From positions 1 through 28,422 of IMG/VR virus record IMGVR_UViG_3300001533_000533: a stretch of 28,422 nucleotides of DNA, one strand, 5' to 3'. Below the pieces are notes generated by a model. It was not told the DNA's origin, did not search any database, and saw nothing but the letters and a program-made list of their open reading frames with translations. Positions 1 through 7,549 of the stretch are shown piece after piece; the stretch's first letter is position 1, and each line of letters begins with the position of its first letter. This DNA is from a virus. The position numbers and the translations under genes were made by a program.

Positions 1-393
1 ATTTATACTTTTGTAATCTCCCACAATACCCATCATCATCTATTATACAAACATAACCAACACCATATAAATCATTAATTTCACTTAATGAATATTCTAT
101 ATAACCATCTTTTATAAATGTAGAATCAGAATCCATTAACATGTAATATTCAGATTCATATTTATTTATTAAATAGTTTAGTCCTGGTCCATGATGAATA
201 TTATAACCTAAAAAATCAAAAGTTATATTTTATATCGTTCTTGTAATTTCTTTGATTCGTTAATATAATTATTTTTATCTGAACCATCAACTATATGTAA
301 TTCATATTTATCATAACCAAACTTATAATAACTTTCAATTAAATTTTCAATTAAATCCGGTGTATTGTAATTTACAACTAATATTTTTATCAT
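1..393 (-). CDS. Family 2 glycosyltransferase, frame-disrupted and cut by the window edge
   Basis: GT2 enzymes transfer a sugar from a nucleotide-sugar donor. Starting at the ATG at 393-391, the first frame reads 56 codons beginning MIKILVVNYNTPDLIENLIES, the usual GT-A start, and contains IVDGSDKNN. It stops at 225-223. From about 229 the -1 frame stays open to the window edge and reads NITFDFLGYNIHHGPGLNYL and then MLMDSDSTF, a DxD-type metal/nucleotide-binding motif (codons 133-122). The two halves join as one GT2 protein if one A is added to the four-A run at 231-228. The cause could be a sequencing or assembly indel, a real disrupting mutation, or a programmed slip; I favour an indel. 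It follows the 353-aa fibre-like gene by 17 bases. The acceptor is unknown: it could be a virion protein or a host surface glycan. Confidence 0.72.
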
Positions 394-410
394 TTTTTTA
401 TCATTTTTTT

Positions 411-1472
411 TTATAATAGATCAAAATTAATAATTGTTAATCTATCATTAAAATTATCATATCTTATTCCCATGTGATAACATTTATCTTTCGGAGCATT
501 ATTAAAGCAATTACCAGGATATGTTCCAGAAGTTACTGATAATGTTCCACTTCCAGTAACATTATAATCATAATTCCATTTACTCCAATTACAATTAGAA
601 GGATTTAAACCAACAATTTTATTAGAATATGACAAATAATAACTATAATTTGTTGAGTTAATAGTTGATTGATAAAAAGTATTATTTTCGAAATCATAAT
701 ACATTAATTTATTATCGTAACTATATTTAAAATAAACTCTTTTAATATTATCTACATCATCAAAACGCATACCACTTAAACTTGTATTATAATTATTAAT
801 TCTAAAATAACCACTACTTACATTTGAACCAATACTAGTTGATGTATTATAAACATAAGCATTTGTTAATTGGTATGGTGTCATAACTATAGTTTCACCG
901 TTTGTTATATAACCAAGAGCAAATTTATCTTTTATTGATTGTGCTTGGGTATTTGTAATTATTATTTTATTTGTTACCCAATCATAATATGATAAATAAC
1001 ATACTCTCCTATTACACCCCCATACAGTTCCATTAATATATACACAACTAGAATACTTATCTGTTCCGGTTAAATAATAACCAGAAATATTAGTGAATCC
1101 AATTGTATTGTATGTCATATCTGTTATATTAATTTTATAACCAACACTATCGTGTCTAGGAAAAAATATAGCATAATATTTACCATCTGTGTATTTAAAT
1201 ATAGATTGTGAACTAATTGATAATACTGACCAATTTGCTGTTGTTGAATTTCTAGTAATTATACCAGTATTTAGATTTATATTCCCATATGAAATTGTTG
1301 ATACGGTATTATTAACAAAATATAATATATTGTTATAAACATCTAAATATGAAATAGTATTACTTGAAATCCAAGAAATATCATCAGTATTATATATTGT
1401 TTCCACTTGATCAAAATAAGGCCTTGATAATGATTCTTGTAATTGTTGTAATATTCCAAATCTAATTGACAT
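411..1472 (-). CDS. Beta-rich, propeller-like structural protein (putative receptor-binding or fibre component)
   Basis: The 353-residue protein has no enzyme motif that I recognise. After an N-terminal stretch (MSIRFGILQQLQESL), it is rich in Tyr, Ser, Thr and Asn. It shows recurring beta-strand segments such as YLDVYNNILYFV, KYTDGKYYAIFF, CVYINGTVWGC, NKLMYYDFENNTFYQ and DRLTIINFDL, at the 40-60 residue spacing expected for propeller blades. It lies directly after the repeat-containing fibre gene and before a glycosyltransferase, a common place for host-recognition proteins. A receptor-binding role is an inference from composition and position. It resembles the 437-aa protein at 5499-6812 in style, but I cannot show homology by eye. 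Confidence 0.6.
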   Translation of the reverse strand: MSIRFGILQQLQESLSRPYFDQVETIYNTDDISWISSNTISYLDVYNNILYFVNNTVSTISYGNINLNTGIITRNSTTANWSVLSISSQSIFKYTDGKYYAIFFPRHDSVGYKINITDMTYNTIGFTNISGYYLTGTDKYSSCVYINGTVWGCNRRVCYLSYYDWVTNKIIITNTQAQSIKDKFALGYITNGETIVMTPYQLTNAYVYNTSTSIGSNVSSGYFRINNYNTSLSGMRFDDVDNIKRVYFKYSYDNKLMYYDFENNTFYQSTINSTNYSYYLSYSNKIVGLNPSNCNWSKWNYDYNVTGSGTLSVTSGTYPGNCFNNAPKDKCYHMGIRYDNFNDRLTIINFDLL

Positions 1473-1487
1473 AATAATTATTTAATT

Positions 1488-3107
1488 TTAAGATAGATTT
1501 CCAACTGCGATCCATCTTGTTCCATTCCAATATACTGATACACCAGAATACTTATCAGCAATATCAGTAGCATCATCTTTTGTGTATAATGTTGTTGTTC
1601 CACTTAATGATAATGTATAATCACTTAGATTCATTATATCACACTGAAATCCATTTGTTAAACCAGAATTTAATACAACTGTTGTTCCCGTTGTGAATTC
1701 TAATATTTTACCAAGATCATCATCTGTTAAGGGATATGTTGTTGAACCAGTTGATAATATTGTTGCTAATTTATCTTGTTTATCTTCTATATCATCTTCA
1801 ACATCATCTAATCTTCCATCTGTTGTTCCTGTATAAGAATTGTATGTTGTTAAATCAGTATATGTATTTGGAGCTGTTGTTCCGGTATAAGTTTCAAATG
1901 TTGTTTTAAGTGTAAAAACACTTGTATCTGGTATATTATCATCAACATATCTTTTAGTTATTAAATCATCATCATCATCAAAAGTATGAATGTGTGTATA
2001 TGATATTTTTTTACTTGATGTAGTTGTAGTTGGTTTTATAAGTAAATAATTAGTATCTATTCCATCTGTTGATTTGATTTGATAACTTCTACTTGTTATT
2101 AGTGATTTTGTTTCAACTATTACTGAACCAGATTCTATTTTAAATATTTGTGAATCTCCATTTGTTATTGTTCCATATCCACTTGTAATATCAACTTTAT
2201 CATCTAATAGAGAATCGGTTTGTCCAGATGTATAATAATTAGATAAATCAGTTGTGCCGCTTATACTATCAATATAATTCTTATCATAAGTAAATCCACT
2301 AACCCAGCTTTCAGTTGTGAATGTATTTGGGGCTGTCGTTCCAGTATATGTGTTAAAATCTGATTGTAAAGTATAACCACTTAAATCAACTTCTAAATTA
2401 TCAATATAATTTTTATCATAAGTAAAACCACTAACCCAGCTTTCAGTTGTATATGTATTTGGTGCTGTTGTTCCAGTATATGTGTTAAAATCAGTTTCAA
2501 GATTGTTTAAGGAACTTTCTATCGAACTGATAGAAGTATTCGTTTCACCAGAGAAAGTGTCAAATTCCCCTTGTAATGAAGTAATATCATCAGTATTTGA
2601 TTGTATATTAGAATCAGTAGTTCCTGTATAAGAATTATATACACTTAAATCAACTTTACTACCAAGTAATATATCAGTTTGCCCCGAAGTATAATAACCA
2701 CTTAAATCAACTTCTAAATTGTCTATATATTCCTTATTGTAAGTATAACCACTCACATAATCTTGTGTCTGTCCAGATGTATAATAACCACTTAAATCAA
2801 CTTCTAAATTGTCTATATATTCCTTATTGTAAGTATAACCACTCACATAATCTTGTGAATCAGAAGTAACACCAGAAGCAACAAATTTACTTCCATCATA
2901 TATTAATGTATCATTTAATGATGGGTTTTGAACTGATGAATCAACATCACCTAATTGATAAAGATATTCAGCACCTGATGGGTAAACCACGGTTCCATCA
3001 TCTTTTCTTAATACAATTGTTCCACTTTCATCTGTTCCAATATAAGTATATCCAGATGGAGGATTAGGAATATTATTAAAATCTATGTTAGTTGATTTAA
3101 TTGGCAT
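1488..3107 (-). CDS. Tail fibre protein with tandem repeats
   Basis: The 539-residue protein has a fibre architecture. Residues 1-75 form a distinct head (SGYTYIGTDESGTIVLRKDD, then YLYQLGDVDSS, a common fibre opening). The middle consists of repeated modules: DYVSGYTYNKEYIDNLEVDL occurs twice, VSGFTYDKNYID twice, and (Y)TGTT many times. A Ser/Asn-rich segment around residue 175-205 looks like a coiled coil (NIQSNTDDITSLQGEFDTF). The last ~85 residues (TYPLTDDDLGKILEFTTGTT onwards, ending VYWNGTRWIAVGNLS) resemble the C-terminal domain seen at the tip of many phage fibres. The start overlaps the end of the holin-like gene by 11 bases, which suggests coupled translation. The family assignment rests on repeat pattern and composition. 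Confidence 0.82.
   Translation of the reverse strand: MPIKSTNIDFNNIPNPPSGYTYIGTDESGTIVLRKDDGTVVYPSGAEYLYQLGDVDSSVQNPSLNDTLIYDGSKFVASGVTSDSQDYVSGYTYNKEYIDNLEVDLSGYYTSGQTQDYVSGYTYNKEYIDNLEVDLSGYYTSGQTDILLGSKVDLSVYNSYTGTTDSNIQSNTDDITSLQGEFDTFSGETNTSISSIESSLNNLETDFNTYTGTTAPNTYTTESWVSGFTYDKNYIDNLEVDLSGYTLQSDFNTYTGTTAPNTFTTESWVSGFTYDKNYIDSISGTTDLSNYYTSGQTDSLLDDKVDITSGYGTITNGDSQIFKIESGSVIVETKSLITSRSYQIKSTDGIDTNYLLIKPTTTTSSKKISYTHIHTFDDDDDLITKRYVDDNIPDTSVFTLKTTFETYTGTTAPNTYTDLTTYNSYTGTTDGRLDDVEDDIEDKQDKLATILSTGSTTYPLTDDDLGKILEFTTGTTVVLNSGLTNGFQCDIMNLSDYTLSLSGTTTLYTKDDATDIADKYSGVSVYWNGTRWIAVGNLS
2689..2857. repeat. Two tandem copies of a 79-bp sequence, 90-bp period, inside the fibre gene
   Basis: Positions 2689-2767 and 2779-2857 are identical over 79 bases. 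The 90-bp period equals 30 codons and encodes the VSGYTYNKEYIDNLEVDLSG block twice in frame. More diverged copies of the same module, with FTYDKNYID, lie at about 2270-2490. Identity at the DNA level, not only in protein, points to recent duplication or gene conversion. Confidence 0.93.
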
Positions 3108-3348
3108 TGTTTTCTGTTTCTTTTTTTAGTTTTCTTACTCCAAGTAAAGTAGCTCCTATTCCAATATAAGTAATCAAATAAGGGATTAATTCAATGGTTA
3201 ATGGTAATCCGATGAAGTAACCCACTAATACACCAAGGAATCCTAATACACCGCTTAATACTATTACAACACCACAAAAACCACTCCCGGATGTCTTACC
3301 ATTGGAATTATTAAATATCTCTTGAAATACGAATTTACTTTTATCCAT
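3097..3348 (-). CDS. Small two-helix membrane protein, holin-like
   Basis: The 83-residue protein has two predicted membrane segments, at about residues 24-46 (FCGVVIVLSGVLGFLGVLVG) and 50-68 (LTIELIPYLITYIGIGATLL). A charged tail follows (VRKLKKETENN). Size, topology and basic C-terminus fit a class II holin, which would form pores in the inner membrane so that a lytic enzyme can act. It lies between a coiled-coil/membrane protein and the fibre, at the end of the structural operon, a usual place for lysis genes. No endolysin adjoins it; the nearest candidate is the DUF5675 gene at 25587-25988. A structural membrane protein remains possible. Confidence 0.6.
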   Translation of the reverse strand: MDKSKFVFQEIFNNSNGKTSGSGFCGVVIVLSGVLGFLGVLVGYFIGLPLTIELIPYLITYIGIGATLLGVRKLKKETENNAN

Positions 3349-3740
3349 TATATTAAAAATAATTTTTGAATTGCCACAAATAAACCTAAAATAATAGACA
3401 TAATTATAATTAAATTTCTATTTGATTTCTTGACTTCTTTCTTTGTAATAACATCACTTAATACTTCGTTTAATTTAGCTGTATTCGGACAATGTAGATA
3501 CTGATCATCTAATTTATTTTCAATTCTTTTATTTTCATTCAATTGAATTGAATCAGAAATAGTCATTTCGTTTAATTTTTCTTCATGTTTTTGAACACTT
3601 CCATTTATCTTATCTAATCTGTTATGAACGCCATCTAATTTATTATCTATAATATCGTATTTAGCTTCTGTCCTCGCGTGGAATACAGTCATGTTCAGAC
3701 TTATCAGTTCTGATATTTCCTTTTTTTCTTCTGGTGTCAT
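3348..3740 (-). CDS. Coiled-coil protein with C-terminal membrane anchor
   Basis: This reading starts at the ATG at 3740-3738 (MTPEEKKEISELIS), preceded by an A-rich leader. An in-frame ATG at 3776 would add 12 residues (MYYFLKKREVIN) and cannot be excluded. The protein has ~130 residues. Residues ~1-95 form a long amphipathic helix with heptad-like spacing (IIDNKLDGVHNRLDKINGSV, then EEKLNEM). A single hydrophobic segment at the C-terminus (NLIIIMSIILGLFVAIQKLF) would place it as a tail-anchored membrane protein. Its stop abuts the start of the holin-like gene, so a joint role in lysis (accessory or spanin/antiholin-like) is a reasonable guess from position only. No lipobox or enzymatic motif is visible. 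Confidence 0.62.
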   Translation of the reverse strand: MTPEEKKEISELISLNMTVFHARTEAKYDIIDNKLDGVHNRLDKINGSVQKHEEKLNEMTISDSIQLNENKRIENKLDDQYLHCPNTAKLNEVLSDVITKKEVKKSNRNLIIIMSIILGLFVAIQKLFLI

Positions 3741-3803
3741 ATTTATTACTTCTCTTTTTTTCAAAAAATAATACATCTATTATTTTATCTATATTTGTTT
3801 TGT

Positions 3804-4367
3804 TCATCTATATTTATTATAAATTGATTTTTTAGGATTTTCAACTTTCCCTATCATCAGATTTACTTTCTTTTCATTTACTCCATCAAATCCTTGATCA
3901 TATAATGGAAAACGACTTTGATTATCATATATGTATTTTTTCATATCTCTAATAAACATATTTATATCGGATGTTATTTCTGATTTAATTATAGCTCTAT
4001 CATTTCCATCAGCTAAATATGATGTTGTATCTTCAACAGCTCTTAAACCTCCTTCTTTTAATTTAAATGATAAATTATTTATTAATCTTTTATAAGTAGC
4101 AAATGATAATATTGGTTTTAAATAATTATTCATTAAATTAGTATAACAACTCGACATTGAAGTTCCACTATTTACATAAGCTGTATAATCTGATACTATA
4201 TCTTCGTATAAATCATCTCCTAATATATCTCTTATAGTATTTCTCTGTGATAAAGCAATAGCGTAATAGATACTTTGTGTATCTGATACATTTCTTGAAC
4301 TCGGAACCATCGCTTTAAATGTTTCTTCATCAATAAATAGTTTATCCTCGTTAATAAAAGTGTTCAT
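3804..4367 (-). CDS. Head-tail adaptor, DUF6712-like
   Basis: The 187-residue, mainly helical protein has the features I associate with the DUF6712 family of Bacteroidota phages. An N-terminal segment reads ALSQRNTIRDILGDDLYEDI, a middle helix reads YLKPILSFATYKRLIN, a glycine turn follows (FKLKEGGLRAVEDTTSYLAD), and a long C-terminal helix ends in a short basic tail. Family members sit near the portal and capsid genes and are thought to form the head-completion ring. Here it lies 5 bases after the portal gene, which supports that role. No catalytic motif is seen. Confidence 0.68.
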   Translation of the reverse strand: MNTFINEDKLFIDEETFKAMVPSSRNVSDTQSIYYAIALSQRNTIRDILGDDLYEDIVSDYTAYVNSGTSMSSCYTNLMNNYLKPILSFATYKRLINNLSFKLKEGGLRAVEDTTSYLADGNDRAIIKSEITSDINMFIRDMKKYIYDNQSRFPLYDQGFDGVNEKKVNLMIGKVENPKKSIYNKYR

Positions 4368-4372
4368 TTTAA

Positions 4373-5482
4373 TTATGTTGTTTTTTCATCAAATATATCA
4401 ATATTAGTGATTTCAAAATTTGTTAAAGGAGTTTGTAAATGTTCGTTTATCTTTTGGAATTCATCTAATAATAAATTACGCATCGGATAAATTGTTTGCT
4501 TATTAAACATTGTTTCCAAAGATGGTAAATCAGCTATTCCAAATAAATTACCCGGCATTGATAAACCAGCCAACATCGGTGAAGGAATACCAATTCCTCT
4601 TGCCAGTGATGCTACTGTTAATTCAACTAATTCATCATATTTTCTTTCGCCTTGATCACCAGCTACATTAATTAATTCAACTTTATTGTCTCCTTCTTGA
4701 TTAGTATATATAACCATAGTTGATGCGGCTTTATCCGTTCCCACAAATTTCTCTTTTAATCCCTTTTCAAATGTTTCTTGATCATCTTCATCTGGTTGAA
4801 ACGGAACTACTAATATATTTGAAACCATAAAATTATTTAATACTAAATTCATATAATAATTTGGTAATTCTGAATCAACTACAATCCAAGGAATTGATTG
4901 TAAATAATTTGGTCTGGGATATATATCATTTCCTAATCTGTTTTCACCAAAATTATATAATATTTGATGATTATCTGAATTTTCATTTGAATCAAACTTA
5001 TACATAACATCAATTTCCTTATTAGCTCCTCCATAAGTATAATCAGAAAAATATGGAGAATAGAAATATAATGTTGGTTCTTCTAATTCTTCATCCATTA
5101 AACCAACTCTTACTTTATCTAAGTCTAATGAATTAAATGTATTAATATATGTGTGTAGAGTATTCCATATTATCTCTGTTGATATACCACCATATAATAC
5201 AAGATTCTTTGCTGATGATTTAAACCATTCATTTACTCTATAATCCCTTATCTTATTCTGTTCAATTTCTATTTCACTCTGAAATCCACTACCAACTACT
5301 CTCTGAACAATATTATCAACCATAGATGAATGATTAGCTGATGTTTTATACAAATCAATTAAATAATCATAGTATTTATTATCTGGTCCTAATCTATAAT
5401 ATCCATTCCTCTTATCTAAATTATCATTAAATAAAGGAATCTCTTTTGTATGATCTTTGAACTTGAATATTTCACTTTGCAT
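4373..5482 (-). CDS. Portal protein
   Basis: The portal forms the dodecameric ring at one capsid vertex through which DNA enters and leaves. Supporting segments are the N-terminal GPDNKYYDYLIDLYKTSANH, typical of portals from Bacteroidota siphoviruses, then MVDNIVQRVVGSGF and the beta-rich central part with LDLDKVRVGLMDEELEEP and FYSPYFSDY. The C-terminal clip/crown-like part reads LARGIGIPSPMLAGLSMPGN and FNKQTIYPMRNLLLDEFQKI. At 369 residues it is short for a portal (usually 400-550). It is unusual in lying downstream of the capsid gene and past an intrinsic terminator. The adjacent adaptor gene supports the call. Confidence 0.84.
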   Translation of the reverse strand: MQSEIFKFKDHTKEIPLFNDNLDKRNGYYRLGPDNKYYDYLIDLYKTSANHSSMVDNIVQRVVGSGFQSEIEIEQNKIRDYRVNEWFKSSAKNLVLYGGISTEIIWNTLHTYINTFNSLDLDKVRVGLMDEELEEPTLYFYSPYFSDYTYGGANKEIDVMYKFDSNENSDNHQILYNFGENRLGNDIYPRPNYLQSIPWIVVDSELPNYYMNLVLNNFMVSNILVVPFQPDEDDQETFEKGLKEKFVGTDKAASTMVIYTNQEGDNKVELINVAGDQGERKYDELVELTVASLARGIGIPSPMLAGLSMPGNLFGIADLPSLETMFNKQTIYPMRNLLLDEFQKINEHLQTPLTNFEITNIDIFDEKTT

Positions 5483-5498
5483 TTTGTTAAATTTATTT

Positions 5499-6812
5499 TT
5501 ATGTATTATATGTAATATCTTTTTGTGTTATATAACATACTCCTTTTTCTACAACTTCATTGGAATAATATATCCAATAATCATTATGCCCTCCTAATTC
5601 AGATGTATCAATATGTGTTAAATCAATGTTAAATTCATTATAATCAACTTCAACATCTAATGTTTGTGTTCTGTCCATGTCTACATAACGATATACACCA
5701 GTATATCCACTATCCATATAACTAATCATATATCTTGAATCATTTATGGTAGTTAAGAACATTCCTTCACTCCAATCATCTAATGGAATAGCGTTATTAA
5801 TGATTGTTATATCATCTTCAATAACTTTAATTAATGATGTGTATATCTTTATATCATTTCCACTATAATAAGATATATAAGCGTAATAATCATCTAATAT
5901 TCCTATATTTAAATCATAACAATATGAATCTTCTACAACAGATGGTATTCCAATACTGATATATTCATCATATATTCTACAATTACGAACTTTTAATTGA
6001 TCATCAACATCATAATATAATACAACCACATTTCCATCTTGATATGCTGATGAAGAAAATAATGTTAAATCATCATTAAAGACAAAAGGGAAACCAACGC
6101 TGAATATATGATCAATACTCTTTTGTGCTAATTGTATTATCCCTTGTGTATTAGTATGATATGTTAATACTATATAAGTTGAAGAAACTTTATCTATATC
6201 TAATCCTTGTGCTTCTCCATTATAAAACATTGTCGGATCATATTGTGTTAATGTTCCGTTATAAAATACTTCCTTTAAATATGATTTTTGTTCAATTCTA
6301 TCATAATATCCGATACATAATGTAGATATGTTTATTGATACTATTCTTAAATTAGATACAGCATTATCACAGAACGATTCAGAAACAAGTTCAGTCCCAC
6401 CAGAATCAACTATCACTATCATTCCCTTATCATTTGTTATATCATTAAAGATAATCCCGTATTTCGTCCCTAATTGTGTTGATTGTGTATAATTTATATT
6501 ATCATCAGAATAAAATGTGTGATTTACACCAGAAATCTGTATAATATTATTGAAAATATGTGTTAAATTAGAAAAAGCTGATATGTAATATGAATTACCA
6601 GAATAAAATTCAACTTTATCATCAAATGATAATTCAGATACATTAGTTTTACCGGAAACCCAAGGAGATTCGTCTTGTATATCCATTGTAAATCCAGTTT
6701 TACTTATATGATTAAATATTTTTAATTCGTAATCAAATGTTTCTTCTGTTGAATATGAATTTTTTAAGTAAAATGTTTTATTATTTGATTCTTCCGATTT
6801 TAATTTAAACAT
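5499..6812 (-). CDS. Beta-rich, propeller-like virion protein between tail tube and portal
   Basis: The 437-residue protein has no family that I recognise. Residues ~60-380 hold recurring beta-strand units such as YYISAFSNLTHIFNN, TLCIGYYDRIEQKSYLKEV, TYIVLTYHTNTQGIIQL, GNVVVLYYDVDDQLKVRNC, YYAYISYYSGNDIKIY and RYMISYMDSGYTGVYRYV. Each has an aromatic-rich beta strand, and the spacing of about 45-50 residues suggests six or seven propeller blades. Residues 1-60 (NNKTFYLKNSYSTEETFDYE) and the last ~50 look like separate small domains. It is the first gene after the terminator at 6901-6927 and lies 16 bases ahead of the portal. It could be a capsid decoration, a neck whisker or a receptor-binding protein; position alone cannot separate these. 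Confidence 0.55.
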   Translation of the reverse strand: MFKLKSEESNNKTFYLKNSYSTEETFDYELKIFNHISKTGFTMDIQDESPWVSGKTNVSELSFDDKVEFYSGNSYYISAFSNLTHIFNNIIQISGVNHTFYSDDNINYTQSTQLGTKYGIIFNDITNDKGMIVIVDSGGTELVSESFCDNAVSNLRIVSINISTLCIGYYDRIEQKSYLKEVFYNGTLTQYDPTMFYNGEAQGLDIDKVSSTYIVLTYHTNTQGIIQLAQKSIDHIFSVGFPFVFNDDLTLFSSSAYQDGNVVVLYYDVDDQLKVRNCRIYDEYISIGIPSVVEDSYCYDLNIGILDDYYAYISYYSGNDIKIYTSLIKVIEDDITIINNAIPLDDWSEGMFLTTINDSRYMISYMDSGYTGVYRYVDMDRTQTLDVEVDYNEFNIDLTHIDTSELGGHNDYWIYYSNEVVEKGVCYITQKDITYNT

Positions 6813-6853
6813 TCCTATATATTAATTTTTATTTATAATTGTTAATAGATTTT

Positions 6854-6893
6854 TTTGAAATTAGTTTAAAAATACTTTGAAATTATTTGAAAT
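6854..6893. repeat. Three short direct repeats downstream of the terminator
   Basis: The word tttgaaat (atttcaaa on the coding strand) occurs at 6854-6861, 6876-6883 and 6886-6893, with start spacings of 22 and 10 bp, close to whole helical turns. The repeats lie in the 88-base AT-rich gap between the terminator and the 437-aa gene. A promoter or operator for the portal transcript would be expected here. I see no clear Bacteroidota -7/-33 promoter, and the base composition makes chance repeats likely. Confidence 0.3.
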
Positions 6894-6899
6894 ATATAT

Positions 6900-6927
6900 C
6901 AAAAAAAGAGGAGCGTTCTGCTCCTCT
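6900..6927 (-). terminator. Strong intrinsic terminator after the capsid/tail-tube genes
   Basis: On the minus strand, the 8-bp perfect stem agaggagc/gctcctct (6927-6920 with 6914-6907) has a 5-base loop (6919-6915). A run of six T residues (6906-6901) follows directly. The stem is GC-rich in a very AT-rich region. It lies 48 bases past the stop of the tail-tube candidate and would cut or attenuate transcription before the 437-aa protein, portal and adaptor genes. Confidence 0.92.
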
Positions 6928-6974
6928 AAATTTATTAAGAATTTATTATAAAGATATAGAAAATATATCCTAAA

Positions 6975-7511
6975 TTAAGGACTAACAATAGTAGCCATTA
7001 TTGAACTTGCTAATGCTGGATCTAATTCATAAATCCTACTTGATTCTAATCCTTCAAGCTCTATTGTAGAACCAATTAAGTCAGCTGGTGATAAACCTAC
7101 TGTGAAATTAGAGTTTGATGTTAAATCTAAACCGTTGTCTTTACCGATAATATAGTATTTGCCTTCATTTGTTTTAACAATAGCAGCAACTGTCTTTCTT
7201 ACAAGAGCATCAAACATTTTAAGTTGATCAACTTGTAATCCGGGAATATTAAAATTAACAAGAGGACGGAAAATATATGTTCCATTAGGAATATTTATTT
7301 CCGCTCCATTTGTGAAGTTTATATTCTCTCTCGGCATTTGATATTTGTAAAAATATGTAGATCCAGACATGGATATTTCGCTTACATATTCATTATCTGT
7401 ATCAACATCAACGGCAGTTATATTAGAGTGTTCAGTAAGAAAAATCTCACTTGAACCTGGGGAATTATCTCTTCCTCTCATATCAATATTACTATCTAAA
7501 TTATATGCCAT
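6975..7511 (-). CDS. Probable major tail (tube) protein
   Basis: The 178-residue protein lies directly after the capsid gene and before a strong terminator, so it shares the transcript expected to be most abundant. The second half reads KTVAAIVKTNEGKYYIIGKD and NGLDLTSNSNFTVGLSPADL, then STIELEGLESSRIYELD. This beta-hairpin pattern (value, NGKYYIIG, NGL, then ELEGLE) matches my recollection of tail-tube proteins in Bacteroidota siphoviruses. The first half is beta-rich, with INIPNGTYIFRPLVNFNI. A capsid decoration protein is the main alternative, because the gene neighbours the capsid gene rather than the chaperone and tape-measure genes. Structure prediction would separate the two. Confidence 0.58.
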   Translation of the reverse strand: MAYNLDSNIDMRGRDNSPGSSEIFLTEHSNITAVDVDTDNEYVSEISMSGSTYFYKYQMPRENINFTNGAEINIPNGTYIFRPLVNFNIPGLQVDQLKMFDALVRKTVAAIVKTNEGKYYIIGKDNGLDLTSNSNFTVGLSPADLIGSTIELEGLESSRIYELDPALASSIMATIVSP

Positions 7512-7549
7512 TTTTTTTAAATTATTTTTTTAATCAATTTTGATGTTGA

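Noticed and set aside
3661-3807. A 48-codon minus-strand ORF with an ATGA overlap at the end of the adaptor gene
   Set aside because: It overlaps the coiled-coil gene in another frame, its second half is the out-of-frame reading of a well-formed helix, and the product has no plausible fold.
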